Source: Methanobacteriota archaeon (GTDB lineage: Archaea; Thermoplasmatota; Poseidoniia; Poseidoniales; Thalassarchaeaceae). From it: a stretch of DNA of 64,000 nt. The notes under the pieces are model-generated. The model made no database searches. It saw nothing but the letters and a program-made list of their open reading frames with translations, and was not told the origin of the DNA. The position numbers were made by a program, and so were the translations under genes. The DNA is taken from contig JABIKU010000032.1 in the NCBI GenBank assembly GCA_018654845.1, positions 1 to 64,000 on the forward strand. The letters are read 5' to 3'. Shown here piece by piece: positions 47,066 through 56,581 of the stretch (position 1 is its first letter; each line of letters begins with the position of its first letter).

Positions 47066-49066
47066 CTATTCTTCAATACGCAGGATTGCATCACAGCCTT
47101 CACATTCGAATCGCAATGGCCGAATGTCCGATTCTACCGGATTGATAGAATCGCAGGCCGGGCATTGAATCGTTGGTCCACGGATCTTTCGTGGATGATT
47201 CGATGGGTCCGAACGCGGTGAAACCAATGCGACAGGGAAAACTAACAAGATGCTTGAACCAACTATGCCAAGAACGATTTGCATTGGCATGCCTAGAACA
47301 TAAATAATGAAGGCTAGACCTCCGAGTGTTACAACCGTTAGTAAAGACGGCACACTTGCTCGTTTCCGAGTCATCAATAACCCCATACCGATAGCAGCGC
47401 AAAGTGCGAATACCGAAATCATTGCAGAAATAAGTGGACTGAATGCCATATTTGCGGTCGGTAAAAACTCGATTCTATATTCTAGTTCTGGATCTAACTC
47501 ATCTATATCGACGGTAATCATTTCCATGAAAATCCATCTTCGATGACTATAATCTATCTCTTCAGCAGAAACCGCTCCCAATCCTGCGAGCATCGTTGTC
47601 TTAATTTCAACATCTAAGTTAACTTTTTGCCAATAATCATTTCCAGGATTTCTAATGAAGTTTTCAACCAAAGGTTGCCTAGAACCTAATTCTACTATAC
47701 TAGATGTGTCGATTGTTATGATAATTATCTCTGCATTGAATGCACGAGTGCCTCCCATATCTAATGTGATTTCAGTTGGCCCTAGATCGACTGGATTAAC
47801 TCCTACTAGGGACTCAATCTCAATTGATAAACCGTTTGAGATGAATGAACGTAAATCAGATCCTGAACCAGTAAGGTGAGCGGTCAAGGCAAGGAGCTCT
47901 GAATCATCAACTCTACCATTATTTTTTTCAACACTCGGCACCGAATCTGAATATGTTTGCAAATTTCTCCACCAACTATTCGAATCCAAACTATCATTTC
48001 CAATGTTATCCAGTCCCCATCGCATCCATTGAGACATGGCTCCATCAAAGGAAATAGTTACGACACGACCCATTGAATCTCCATCGAATTTCACATCAAG
48101 ATCGATTTCTAAATCGGAACCTCCTGATCGTAGAGGTTCCGAGGCTGGATACCAGCCACCGGTTCCGTCAGTATCTTCGCCGATGGTGATTTCATGTGTG
48201 CGACTCATACTCACCTCTAGTCCTGATTGTGGTTCGAGGTGGAAGCGAATTGAATAGGTTCCACTTTGAGCATCTTCTGGCGCTTCCCAGACAAATGTGA
48301 CTTCAACTCCTGAATCTAATCTTGTTGCGATAGGCCTCTCACTCAATTCATTATTTTGTACAGATAGGCCACCGCTCGATGCTGACCACATTCGATCATC
48401 AAATCCTGAATTGATGACAATTGGAAAGTAGATTAGCCGCCCCTTCACGCTTGCATCTTTTGCGGTTATTTCGAGTAATGGAAATTTTGTAGAAACTTTT
48501 GAAATTGAATCTTCGGAACCCCAGAGGAATCTTAATCCTGCATCTTCACCAGGGCTTGAAAATAGTAGGCTTCGAACAGATAAGGACAATTCGACTAAAT
48601 CTCCATCTCGAATTTCACCGGTTTCAACATTTACTGTTATTTGCAAATCTCCTTCTCCAGTAAGATACGGAGCTATTCCCGCATCCCCTGAATAGATAGA
48701 ACCGCCAATTTTTATGTCGAGGGTTGAATTAATCGTCACACCGACTGCCCCCTCAACTTTGTAAGGCATAGTAAATGTCCACCCATGCTCTGGATAACTA
48801 CCATCAATTCCCCATATAACATCCCAAGAACCGATATTTACCTCGCCTCCGATAGAAGGCGTAACTAGAACGGAGTATTCTTGATCGAGGTCACCTTGAA
48901 AGGGTGTTAACGAGCCATCTGCGGATTCTCCAATTAGGAATAAATCAAAATCTGTTGAAATACAACATTCCGTAGCATCTTCGGCACTTGCTGGCGAGAT
49001 GGCGAAACTGGTCAAGACTAGCATAGTGGTTAGGATAATTGCCGAGGCCACTCTATTACCAGTCAT
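47066..49066 (-). CDS. Surface/membrane protein with C-terminal TMs and zinc ribbon
   Basis: 666 aa; signal peptide, beta-rich ectodomain, three C-terminal TMs, IQCPACDSINPVESDIRPLRFECEGCDAIL. Confidence 0.7.
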   Translation of the reverse strand: MTGNRVASAIILTTMLVLTSFAISPASAEDATECCISTDFDLFLIGESADGSLTPFQGDLDQEYSVLVTPSIGGEVNIGSWDVIWGIDGSYPEHGWTFTMPYKVEGAVGVTINSTLDIKIGGSIYSGDAGIAPYLTGEGDLQITVNVETGEIRDGDLVELSLSVRSLLFSSPGEDAGLRFLWGSEDSISKVSTKFPLLEITAKDASVKGRLIYFPIVINSGFDDRMWSASSGGLSVQNNELSERPIATRLDSGVEVTFVWEAPEDAQSGTYSIRFHLEPQSGLEVSMSRTHEITIGEDTDGTGGWYPASEPLRSGGSDLEIDLDVKFDGDSMGRVVTISFDGAMSQWMRWGLDNIGNDSLDSNSWWRNLQTYSDSVPSVEKNNGRVDDSELLALTAHLTGSGSDLRSFISNGLSIEIESLVGVNPVDLGPTEITLDMGGTRAFNAEIIIITIDTSSIVELGSRQPLVENFIRNPGNDYWQKVNLDVEIKTTMLAGLGAVSAEEIDYSHRRWIFMEMITVDIDELDPELEYRIEFLPTANMAFSPLISAMISVFALCAAIGMGLLMTRKRASVPSLLTVVTLGGLAFIIYVLGMPMQIVLGIVGSSILLVFPVALVSPRSDPSNHPRKIRGPTIQCPACDSINPVESDIRPLRFECEGCDAILRIEE

Positions 49067-49084
49067 ACGAGCCTGTGGTCGACC
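49067..49084. promoter_or_regulatory. Imperfect stem-loop ACGAGCC-TGT-GGTCG(ACC) abutting ATG 49066
   Basis: Resembles CGAGCC-TAC-GGCTCG of 23396, with a bulged base; orientation inverted relative to the gene. Confidence 0.25.
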
Positions 49085-49173
49085 TTCAAGACTTCAATGC
49101 GCCGCTTCCGAGAGCCTGCGATATTAGGTTTATAGAGTGCTGAGAATCACACGAATACCCTAGTTTGCAATAT

Positions 49174-50925
49174 TCAACTATGAAGCCAAATTAATTTGAC
49201 CGGTAAATCATCTGTTAATGATTCAATTTTGGCAAATCCAACTCTTTCTAGCTGTATGATTTGCCCAATCTTCAATTCATAATCTTCAATCATCCCATTG
49301 ACTGAACGCAATTCCATACCGTGTGGAATGGATAATTCAGCCTCTCGTGCCATATTTTCTGGAATCCAGTGAACAATTGGGCGTTTATCTGAGCGATCCC
49401 AAGATTGCACAATAGCTTTCCCATTAATGTTGGAAATATCAGCATAATCCTTCAAGCGAATAGTTTCAATTTCAGCATCTTGCTTTTCAACGAGAATTTT
49501 TCGACTACCAAGGTTCCAAATTCTTGACCCTTCAATCGCCCCATCGGGATGTTTTGAAATAGAAATTATGTCCCCGGGGTTACTTTCATCTATTTCTGTT
49601 ATCAAATCCAAACATACTGCATTTCTGACAAATGCACGTCGCTCACAATTTGCATCGATTTCTTTGGCATTGAAAGCCTCGATAGTCTGCAAAGAAACTG
49701 AGATGTCTTTCTGAGTCAGTCCAAGGTCAATCCAAAATGCGCGTAATGCAGTTGCATTGAAGCCGCGACGGCGAAGTGCACGAAGTGTAGGTAGGCGAGC
49801 ATCATCCCAACCTGAATAAATCCCATTTTCAATATCTGTTCGCATACCTGAAGTAGAAAATCCACCAAAGTCATGCACCTTTACACGCCCCCAGTAAAGC
49901 GTTTCGGGGTAAGTCCAACCAAAGTGAGAATAGAGAATTGTTTGTTTTCTTGTTGAATCCATCAAATCTTTTCCACGAATGATGTGAGTTACTCCTTGCT
50001 GATGGTCTTCGATAGCACTTTGGAAATCTAATAGGGGCCACACTTTGTAGCGTTCGCCAACCATTGGATGAGTTGAATGTTGAATGCGCAGAGCTGGCCA
50101 ATCTCTCAATGCAGGATTAGGTAAATCCATGTCTGTTTTTACACGAACAACCGCTTCACCTTCAGCGATATTTCCTTCTATCATCAATTTCCAATCGATT
50201 AGATTGTCTTCGATGGAACGAGGTCTACAGGGGCAAGCATCTTTCCCATCACGTAATTTTTTGAAGTCAGTGGCTGAGCAACGACATACGTAACCAAAAC
50301 CACCTGCGAGCATCTGTTCAGCATGATCGAGATAGACTGGCATTCTCTCAGATGCTCGAATTATGATATCTGCTTTGGTTCCAGTTAACCATTCGTAATC
50401 AGATTTAATCCAATCATATGCTGCTGGCATTGGTGGTTTAACTTTTGAATCGGTGTCATCGAAACGGAGTACAACTTTTCCGTGATACATTTTCGCATAT
50501 TCTGAATTTATTGATACACCTCTAGCATGACCTAGAGTAAGCGGACCATTTGGATTTGGAGCAAATCGGAGAACGACTTTTCCTTGTTCAGCATTAGGCA
50601 ATTCTTTCAGTCCAACGCGTTTTTTTTGTTTCTCGCGATGAAGGGCTTCTGGATTCGTTGCAGCCAACGCATCACGTGCAACCTGAATACCTTGGCTGGA
50701 GGCGAGCTTATTTGCTGAAGCAACCTCTTCTTCGACGAGTGTTTTGAGTTCTTGAGCCATCTTTCGAAGATCTGCACGTTCACCAAGAAGTCGGCCTAGA
50801 ACGGATCCTGCTTGACCTGCGCCATCATATTCGACTGCATTTTGAAGGGCATATTTTCTCACCGTAGCGATAATTTCAGAATCCCAATTGTCAGAATCCA
50901 CCATGCTATCATTCACTTCCGTCAA
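49174..50925 (-). CDS. gltX: Glutamyl-tRNA synthetase, archaeal type
   Basis: VVLRFAPNPNGPLTLGHARGVSINSEYAKMY, RFDDTDSKVKP, GWDDARLPTLRALRRRGF. Confidence 0.94.
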   Translation of the reverse strand: MTEVNDSMVDSDNWDSEIIATVRKYALQNAVEYDGAGQAGSVLGRLLGERADLRKMAQELKTLVEEEVASANKLASSQGIQVARDALAATNPEALHREKQKKRVGLKELPNAEQGKVVLRFAPNPNGPLTLGHARGVSINSEYAKMYHGKVVLRFDDTDSKVKPPMPAAYDWIKSDYEWLTGTKADIIIRASERMPVYLDHAEQMLAGGFGYVCRCSATDFKKLRDGKDACPCRPRSIEDNLIDWKLMIEGNIAEGEAVVRVKTDMDLPNPALRDWPALRIQHSTHPMVGERYKVWPLLDFQSAIEDHQQGVTHIIRGKDLMDSTRKQTILYSHFGWTYPETLYWGRVKVHDFGGFSTSGMRTDIENGIYSGWDDARLPTLRALRRRGFNATALRAFWIDLGLTQKDISVSLQTIEAFNAKEIDANCERRAFVRNAVCLDLITEIDESNPGDIISISKHPDGAIEGSRIWNLGSRKILVEKQDAEIETIRLKDYADISNINGKAIVQSWDRSDKRPIVHWIPENMAREAELSIPHGMELRSVNGMIEDYELKIGQIIQLERVGFAKIESLTDDLPVKLIWLHS

Positions 50926-50951
50926 CTTTCGGCATTTGACGCTTGTCTAAT

Positions 50952-51680
50952 TCACCAGTCATCAAGTGAGGATTGAATGATACCACGGCCATCTTCAGTC
51001 CTAATGGGAATTGGAGTAGAATGAACCTCGGACCATAGATCTGATGTCGTTGACCAAGTCCATCGAAGACAATCTGCTGGAAGATTGCCTTCGACCATTT
51101 TCTTAACCGCAGCTCGAGTTTTTGGATCGGATGGGTAACCGCTTCCTATATCGAAATTATATTCGGCTGCAATTTTTTCAATCTCCAAGTCACGGCATAC
51201 TTTTGCAAGTATGCTCGCAGCACCCGCGACCCGATCTATAGAATCCATGCCATGGCGTGAATCTATTTCCCAATTTTTCCAATTTTCGCCGAGTGCATTT
51301 TCCAGTCTTTTTCCAAAGCGCTCAGCATTACTATCACAAGCATCAGCTAAAATAATTCCATTCTGATGTGAATTATTAGCTAATCTAATTGCTTCGGCAA
51401 ATAATTCAATTTCAAGAGTATTCAAATCAGAAACGGATTTATTCAAATCAATTCTACTTGGCGGGCAAATCACTAGGCCTATTCCCCAGTTATGTTTTTC
51501 TGCTGCCTTCTCAATTTGTCCTGCGATTACTTTGCGAGCTTTTGCTGTCAATTCCTTTGAATCTCTTGCACCAATCCATTCGAGTACATCTCGATTGAGG
51601 TCAGGAATTTTCAATGCGCAGACGACTAATGGGCCGATTACAGGGCCACGTCCAGCTTCATCGACACCGATGCTGTTCAT
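50952..51680 (-). CDS. rnhB: Ribonuclease HII
   Basis: MNSIGVDEAGRGPVIGPLVVCA, ARDSKELT, IILADACDSN, RVAGAASILAKVCRD, GSGYPSDPKT. Confidence 0.95.
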   Translation of the reverse strand: MNSIGVDEAGRGPVIGPLVVCALKIPDLNRDVLEWIGARDSKELTAKARKVIAGQIEKAAEKHNWGIGLVICPPSRIDLNKSVSDLNTLEIELFAEAIRLANNSHQNGIILADACDSNAERFGKRLENALGENWKNWEIDSRHGMDSIDRVAGAASILAKVCRDLEIEKIAAEYNFDIGSGYPSDPKTRAAVKKMVEGNLPADCLRWTWSTTSDLWSEVHSTPIPIRTEDGRGIIQSSLDDW

Positions 51681-51682
51681 TT

Positions 51683-54517
51683 TCAATCCTCAGCATCGTT
51701 CTTTTTGGAGAGTTTTGAAATTCTTGATTCAAACTCCTCATCTACGTCGAGCATTACATTGTCAGGGTGAATGAGTTCGCCCTCATTAAAATCATCTGCA
51801 ATTTCTACGATGTCATCGAGAGCATCTTCCGTCATTGCTTGGTCGAGGGCGTGACTGGCTTTGTCAATAATTTGTGGAGCCGGTGCGGAGCGAATCCTTT
51901 CTGTTAATCCACCAGATTTTTCAATAAACTCAGTAGCAAACTCACTGGCATCTTGTTGGGGCGATTCGATTGAAACTTTCATTCCTCCTTCTTTTTTCGA
52001 ATATTTTTCCATCCAATTTTCAACAATGTTTTCTTCTTCAGAAGGTAATCCTAGCCTTTTACGATCTTCTTTCAATCGATATTTAATCGCTAATGCAACT
52101 CCGATACTGCCTAAAATAATAACCATTATGCTTAGAATAACGGTATGCCAAGACTGTAACCATTCCAATATTTGTGATTCTTCCTCATCTGAATTTTCAT
52201 TTCCACTGCTCACCCCACCTATTGTTGCAGAATCGGTCGCAGTGAAACTAATTCGTGGATCTCTCATCGAATGAGCTTCGATAGTTAATGTCGCCATAGT
52301 ATCGACAGGCGCTTCTTCGGGAACTATCATCCAAGCAGTAAATATCACAGTTTCCCCAACTTGAATGCTTAAAATGTCGAAGGAGCGAGGATTTCCAGTG
52401 CTGCTAAAGGCCGCTCCTTCGGGAGGAATTAACCCAAATTGCGTAAATACATTAACGTCGAGATTAACTACTAATCCATCATCGATATTTCCTAAATTTG
52501 TTAATTTCCAAGTCGATGTTAAATTATTTTCATTTATCATTTCGGTGGAGATCATCTCCAAACTCCACTCGAAATAATCTCCGGTTGTAATCACAAATTC
52601 CACCGTTGAAGGGTTCCAATTATCTACCCATAATTCAACGATAATTGTGGCCTGTAAATTCGCACTCGTCCCTGGCCTTACACTGGCATTCATGTTTATT
52701 CCGTTAACGACTTCGGACGGATTTAGCTCGATGAATCGAGTATTCAAATCGACATCTAACCATTCTGGAGTCGATAAGAGTTTGAGTTCAAATTCATATG
52801 GTACGTCTCCTGTATTTTCTACAATTAATTCCGTGCGGCAGCTTTCACCAGGAGAAATTTCGAAATTACAATCGATATTGTTCAATTCTAATGAGCCTCC
52901 TGACCTTGGAACAATATTCACTCGTTGAGTTGTGTATACAGCATCTTCTGGTGCTGCTGAACTCCAAATTTTCACTTCAAAGAACATCGAACCAGAAGTT
53001 AGGAAAGGAGACTCAACTTGAAAACGAATATTTGCTGTTTGATTCGGATATAAATCATTCAATTCATGCTTATCGAGAACAAAGATATTCCAATTATCTA
53101 ATGCGAATGCTTGACCGAAATTTTCCAGTGGTGTTCCATTTTCATCAACTGGCCTTATGCCAATTTCTAAATCGCGTTGAGTATTGCCCAAGTTTCTTGC
53201 AATCATTGTAATCGTTGCGACATCAAAAGGCGATATTGAAAATATACCTCCTCCCTCAACAATTTCTGCTTCATGATGGTACCCATATTTCATAGAAAAG
53301 TTGTACCAATCTTGACGTCCGTCAGAATCTGCTGTCAATTCCATACTAAATTTGTGTATTGAATTTGCTAACGGAAGTCCATTTTTTGTCACTGGTGCCG
53401 TGATTGAAAATTGCACCCATCCAGTGGAGCTAGATGGAGCACTGAATTCATTCTCAAGAGTGGTGTCATTATTGTAACCCCACCAAATATTCCATCCTTC
53501 CGCGCCAGTAATTTTTATCTCAGCAATATCTGAATGTTCTGCATAATTTGTAAAATTCACATTCAAATTCATCTGTATTCCTGGGTCTATTGAAAATACA
53601 GATCCCGAATCTGGCCCAAATTTGATGCCAGGAGGTTCGATTTGGAATGGATAGAGATAATTTGGAGTATTATTGAATACAGTTTCTGTTGCTGCCTGTT
53701 GTAATTCTAAAGCGCGAGATGCTGTAATTTGGTTAGGGTAATCGAGTCCAATTGTTGAATTACCTGTTAGAATTGAATGAAAAACACAAGCGGCCAAGTA
53801 GGTTCCATCTATCGATGGGTGTGCTCCATCGGCTGAGTATAGATCTGAGAAGGAAGTGGAGCCCAGCGACGGGTCGGCACCAGTATCTGCAATATTGTTG
53901 TAAATATATTCAAACGCGAGACCAACAGGTGCGATAAAAGCAGGTTGTAAATCAGTAGTAATGTTTTCAAGATACATTTCATATCCTTGTCGAAGATGTA
54001 ATTGCATAGTCAAATAATCAGGATTTCTCCATTGATTATTGCTATCTCCATCCTTGTACCCCCAAGTCATGAAAAGAATAGTGTTTCCATTCGAATTGAT
54101 TATGCGTTCGTTCAGATAGATTGCTCCTGCCTTACTTTCTCTCCAAGATGTTGAACTGGTTGGAAATGAGGGTATTTGACTTTGGTCTTGAATAATGACA
54201 TAGTCATTTGCTTCGTTCAAAGTTAAGTTCCATGAATTCCCAGCTTCTTTGGCTTTTTCTTCATGATCTTTCAAATTAAGTCCACCACCAGTTAATGCAT
54301 TCACTGATACTTCTTCACCTCCTGAATCCATTAACTCATTGAGTTTGGATGCAAGATTATTCTGATTTGTATAGGAATTTCCTAGGAATAATATATCCGT
54401 AGCAACGTTTTTTTCTATAGATTGAGATGCCCCAGTAGAATCTTCTAAACTCGCCGGCGTTGAGAGTGGTGCTAATAGTAAAAAAATGAGAATCACCGCG
54501 TTCAACCGCTCATTCAT
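51683..54517 (-). CDS. SGNH-hydrolase-like domain fused to NEW3/CARDB-like ectodomain and C-terminal TM
   Basis: ILFLGNSYTNQNN (block I), DYVIIQDQSQ, DGAHPSIDGTYLAACVF (DxxH block V); later FEISPGESCRTELIVENTGDVPYEFEL modules; TM and ~130-aa tail. Confidence 0.72.
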   Translation of the reverse strand: MNERLNAVILIFLLLAPLSTPASLEDSTGASQSIEKNVATDILFLGNSYTNQNNLASKLNELMDSGGEEVSVNALTGGGLNLKDHEEKAKEAGNSWNLTLNEANDYVIIQDQSQIPSFPTSSTSWRESKAGAIYLNERIINSNGNTILFMTWGYKDGDSNNQWRNPDYLTMQLHLRQGYEMYLENITTDLQPAFIAPVGLAFEYIYNNIADTGADPSLGSTSFSDLYSADGAHPSIDGTYLAACVFHSILTGNSTIGLDYPNQITASRALELQQAATETVFNNTPNYLYPFQIEPPGIKFGPDSGSVFSIDPGIQMNLNVNFTNYAEHSDIAEIKITGAEGWNIWWGYNNDTTLENEFSAPSSSTGWVQFSITAPVTKNGLPLANSIHKFSMELTADSDGRQDWYNFSMKYGYHHEAEIVEGGGIFSISPFDVATITMIARNLGNTQRDLEIGIRPVDENGTPLENFGQAFALDNWNIFVLDKHELNDLYPNQTANIRFQVESPFLTSGSMFFEVKIWSSAAPEDAVYTTQRVNIVPRSGGSLELNNIDCNFEISPGESCRTELIVENTGDVPYEFELKLLSTPEWLDVDLNTRFIELNPSEVVNGINMNASVRPGTSANLQATIIVELWVDNWNPSTVEFVITTGDYFEWSLEMISTEMINENNLTSTWKLTNLGNIDDGLVVNLDVNVFTQFGLIPPEGAAFSSTGNPRSFDILSIQVGETVIFTAWMIVPEEAPVDTMATLTIEAHSMRDPRISFTATDSATIGGVSSGNENSDEEESQILEWLQSWHTVILSIMVIILGSIGVALAIKYRLKEDRKRLGLPSEEENIVENWMEKYSKKEGGMKVSIESPQQDASEFATEFIEKSGGLTERIRSAPAPQIIDKASHALDQAMTEDALDDIVEIADDFNEGELIHPDNVMLDVDEEFESRISKLSKKNDAED

Positions 54518-54612
54518 AGTCTCGGCTCATCGTTCTCACTCTTTCATTCCTACCCTTATATGTTGATTACAAAAAACGAAGGGTCTATGGTACTAGGCCT
54601 TGTTCGAATACC

Positions 54613-54810
54613 ATGGTGCCGATATGGCCATTTGGAAAAAAACAACCCGAGCCGGTGAAGACCATTAAAATCAGAAAACCAGAAGTTGTTGAATATGAAA
54701 GACCAACTAGTGATGGCCAAGAGAATTTGGTTTCAAATCGATCGCATCTTAAAGACAAAGAATTTATTGATGCGATGAACTTTTTTGGCGAAGACAAAAA
54801 AGAAGAATGA
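54613..54810 (+). CDS. Small charged hypothetical protein, 65 aa
   Basis: Intact ORF filling the gap between divergent/convergent neighbours; no family recognised. Confidence 0.45.
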   Translation: MVPIWPFGKKQPEPVKTIKIRKPEVVEYERPTSDGQENLVSNRSHLKDKEFIDAMNFFGEDKKEE

Positions 54811-54817
54811 TTACATT

Positions 54818-56572
54818 TCAGAGAACCGGGTCGGGTATTGATTGGCCGATGGCGTTGATATCAAATTCACCGGCCTGGATGGGAGATTTTAATCCAAATT
54901 TTCGACTTACAATTGGGTCGATTTCTCCAAATTCTCCGACTTCAACTCCATCATAGAAAATTTTTGCACCTCTGCCCTCAATCCATGGTCCTAATTGGGG
55001 AGTAGTCGCTTGGTAAGTAATGAGATTAATTTCAGCTCCAAGGTCACGCAATAGGGCTTGTGCAATGCCTTTTGCTGCTGCAAACCCTCCACCAACCTCA
55101 GCACAAGCCCAAGCGGTTTTCAGTTGATTTTTTGAATCTATCACAACAGTACCAAATTCATGAATTCTCTGTGGGAGTTCATGATGGCGATTGGCAGCGA
55201 GCAAATTCAGCAGAGACGGTAAGAGATGTTGCCTCAATATTGTATGATCTTTGGTAATAGGATTTGCAATTTCCGTTATCTCCCCCTTTGCTTTCCATCT
55301 TAGATTATTGAATTGGTCTAAATTATTTGAAAGGGTCAGACTCTGTGTTTCTTGTAAACCAAGTGCGCATAAACTAGAGCTAACTCTGCGCCTTAATTGT
55401 GATGATTTTAACGGAATAGCATCTAAATGAACAGTTGAGAGAATATCGGGTAAATTGTCATAACCATAACCGATAGCGATTTCCTCGACGATATCAACAG
55501 GGTGCATAATGTCTGAGCGCCATCTTGGCATTGCAATCACATGCTCTTTTTCCCCGACAGCGCAATCTGCCCACTTCTCAGATTTTTCAGCACCATCGGT
55601 AACGGTCCTTGATTCGAGTAAAACACCTCCCATCTTCTTAATCGCTAAGTTAATTTCTTCGTTAGACAATTCGATGCCAAGGATTCTTTGAATCAAATTA
55701 TGTGGAAGGTTGTGAAGTTTTGAATCTCCTCGTGGGCAATTTGAGATTTCATCATCCCAATTTCTCAACTCGATCGATTCAATGATTCCTCCGCGTTCAG
55801 AAAGTGACAGGCAGGTTAGTAATAAACAAGCTTCACAAGATCGTTTATCCCAACCTGTTACGTCGATGAAAAAATCGGTAGTAGAAGAGCTAACTGCTGT
55901 GTGGTTTCCGTTAATTATAGGTGGAAATGATAGTACCTTTTCATTCGAATCAATAATCACTGGATATTTCGTTAATCCTTTCATCAGATGGGCATAATCA
56001 ACTCCCTTTGGATGGGTGGTGAGGATTTTTTCGATGCTTATTTCCTTATCCATTGCCAAAGGGATAAATTTGAATCCACTATCAACTGTAGTTACTCTAA
56101 ATGGGGGTTTAATTTTTGCTAAATCATGCACTCCAATGGATGAAAATTTCCTTCTTCTTCCAAGTGTCATATGCAATTTTTCTTGATGTTCCATAAGTGA
56201 TTGAATAAATTCGTCCTTTTCCTGGGGTGTCGAACCATTATCCACGCCTCGTACAATAGCGCCGAGTATAACGGGTCTAACTTCGGCTAATGATGATTCA
56301 ACCTTCATCTCAATTTCACCGTGATGAATTTCTAGATCTGGGGTGATATCTATTGAGTGAAGGAATGAACGAGCAGCACGTGCAATATTTTCATGGCTGA
56401 GTAAATCGGGCCTGTCGGGAAAAATTTCAATTTCAATTCCATTTTCATCATTAGCTTCGACGACACATCCAATTCCTGGAAGCCTTTTTTCCCATTCTTC
56501 AGCATTATATTCAATGCCTGAACGATTTTGTAATTGGGATAATATCGAATGTTGAAATGTTAATGTCGGCAT
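54818..56572 (-). CDS. pheT: Phenylalanyl-tRNA synthetase beta subunit
   Basis: MPTLTFQHSILSQL, EIEIFPDRPDLLSHENIARAARSF, FFIDVTGWDKRSCEACLLLTCL, VEEIAIGYGYDNLP, GEFGEIDPIV. Confidence 0.94.
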   Translation of the reverse strand: MPTLTFQHSILSQLQNRSGIEYNAEEWEKRLPGIGCVVEANDENGIEIEIFPDRPDLLSHENIARAARSFLHSIDITPDLEIHHGEIEMKVESSLAEVRPVILGAIVRGVDNGSTPQEKDEFIQSLMEHQEKLHMTLGRRRKFSSIGVHDLAKIKPPFRVTTVDSGFKFIPLAMDKEISIEKILTTHPKGVDYAHLMKGLTKYPVIIDSNEKVLSFPPIINGNHTAVSSSTTDFFIDVTGWDKRSCEACLLLTCLSLSERGGIIESIELRNWDDEISNCPRGDSKLHNLPHNLIQRILGIELSNEEINLAIKKMGGVLLESRTVTDGAEKSEKWADCAVGEKEHVIAMPRWRSDIMHPVDIVEEIAIGYGYDNLPDILSTVHLDAIPLKSSQLRRRVSSSLCALGLQETQSLTLSNNLDQFNNLRWKAKGEITEIANPITKDHTILRQHLLPSLLNLLAANRHHELPQRIHEFGTVVIDSKNQLKTAWACAEVGGGFAAAKGIAQALLRDLGAEINLITYQATTPQLGPWIEGRGAKIFYDGVEVGEFGEIDPIVSRKFGLKSPIQAGEFDINAIGQSIPDPVL

Positions 56573-56581
56573 AGTAATACC

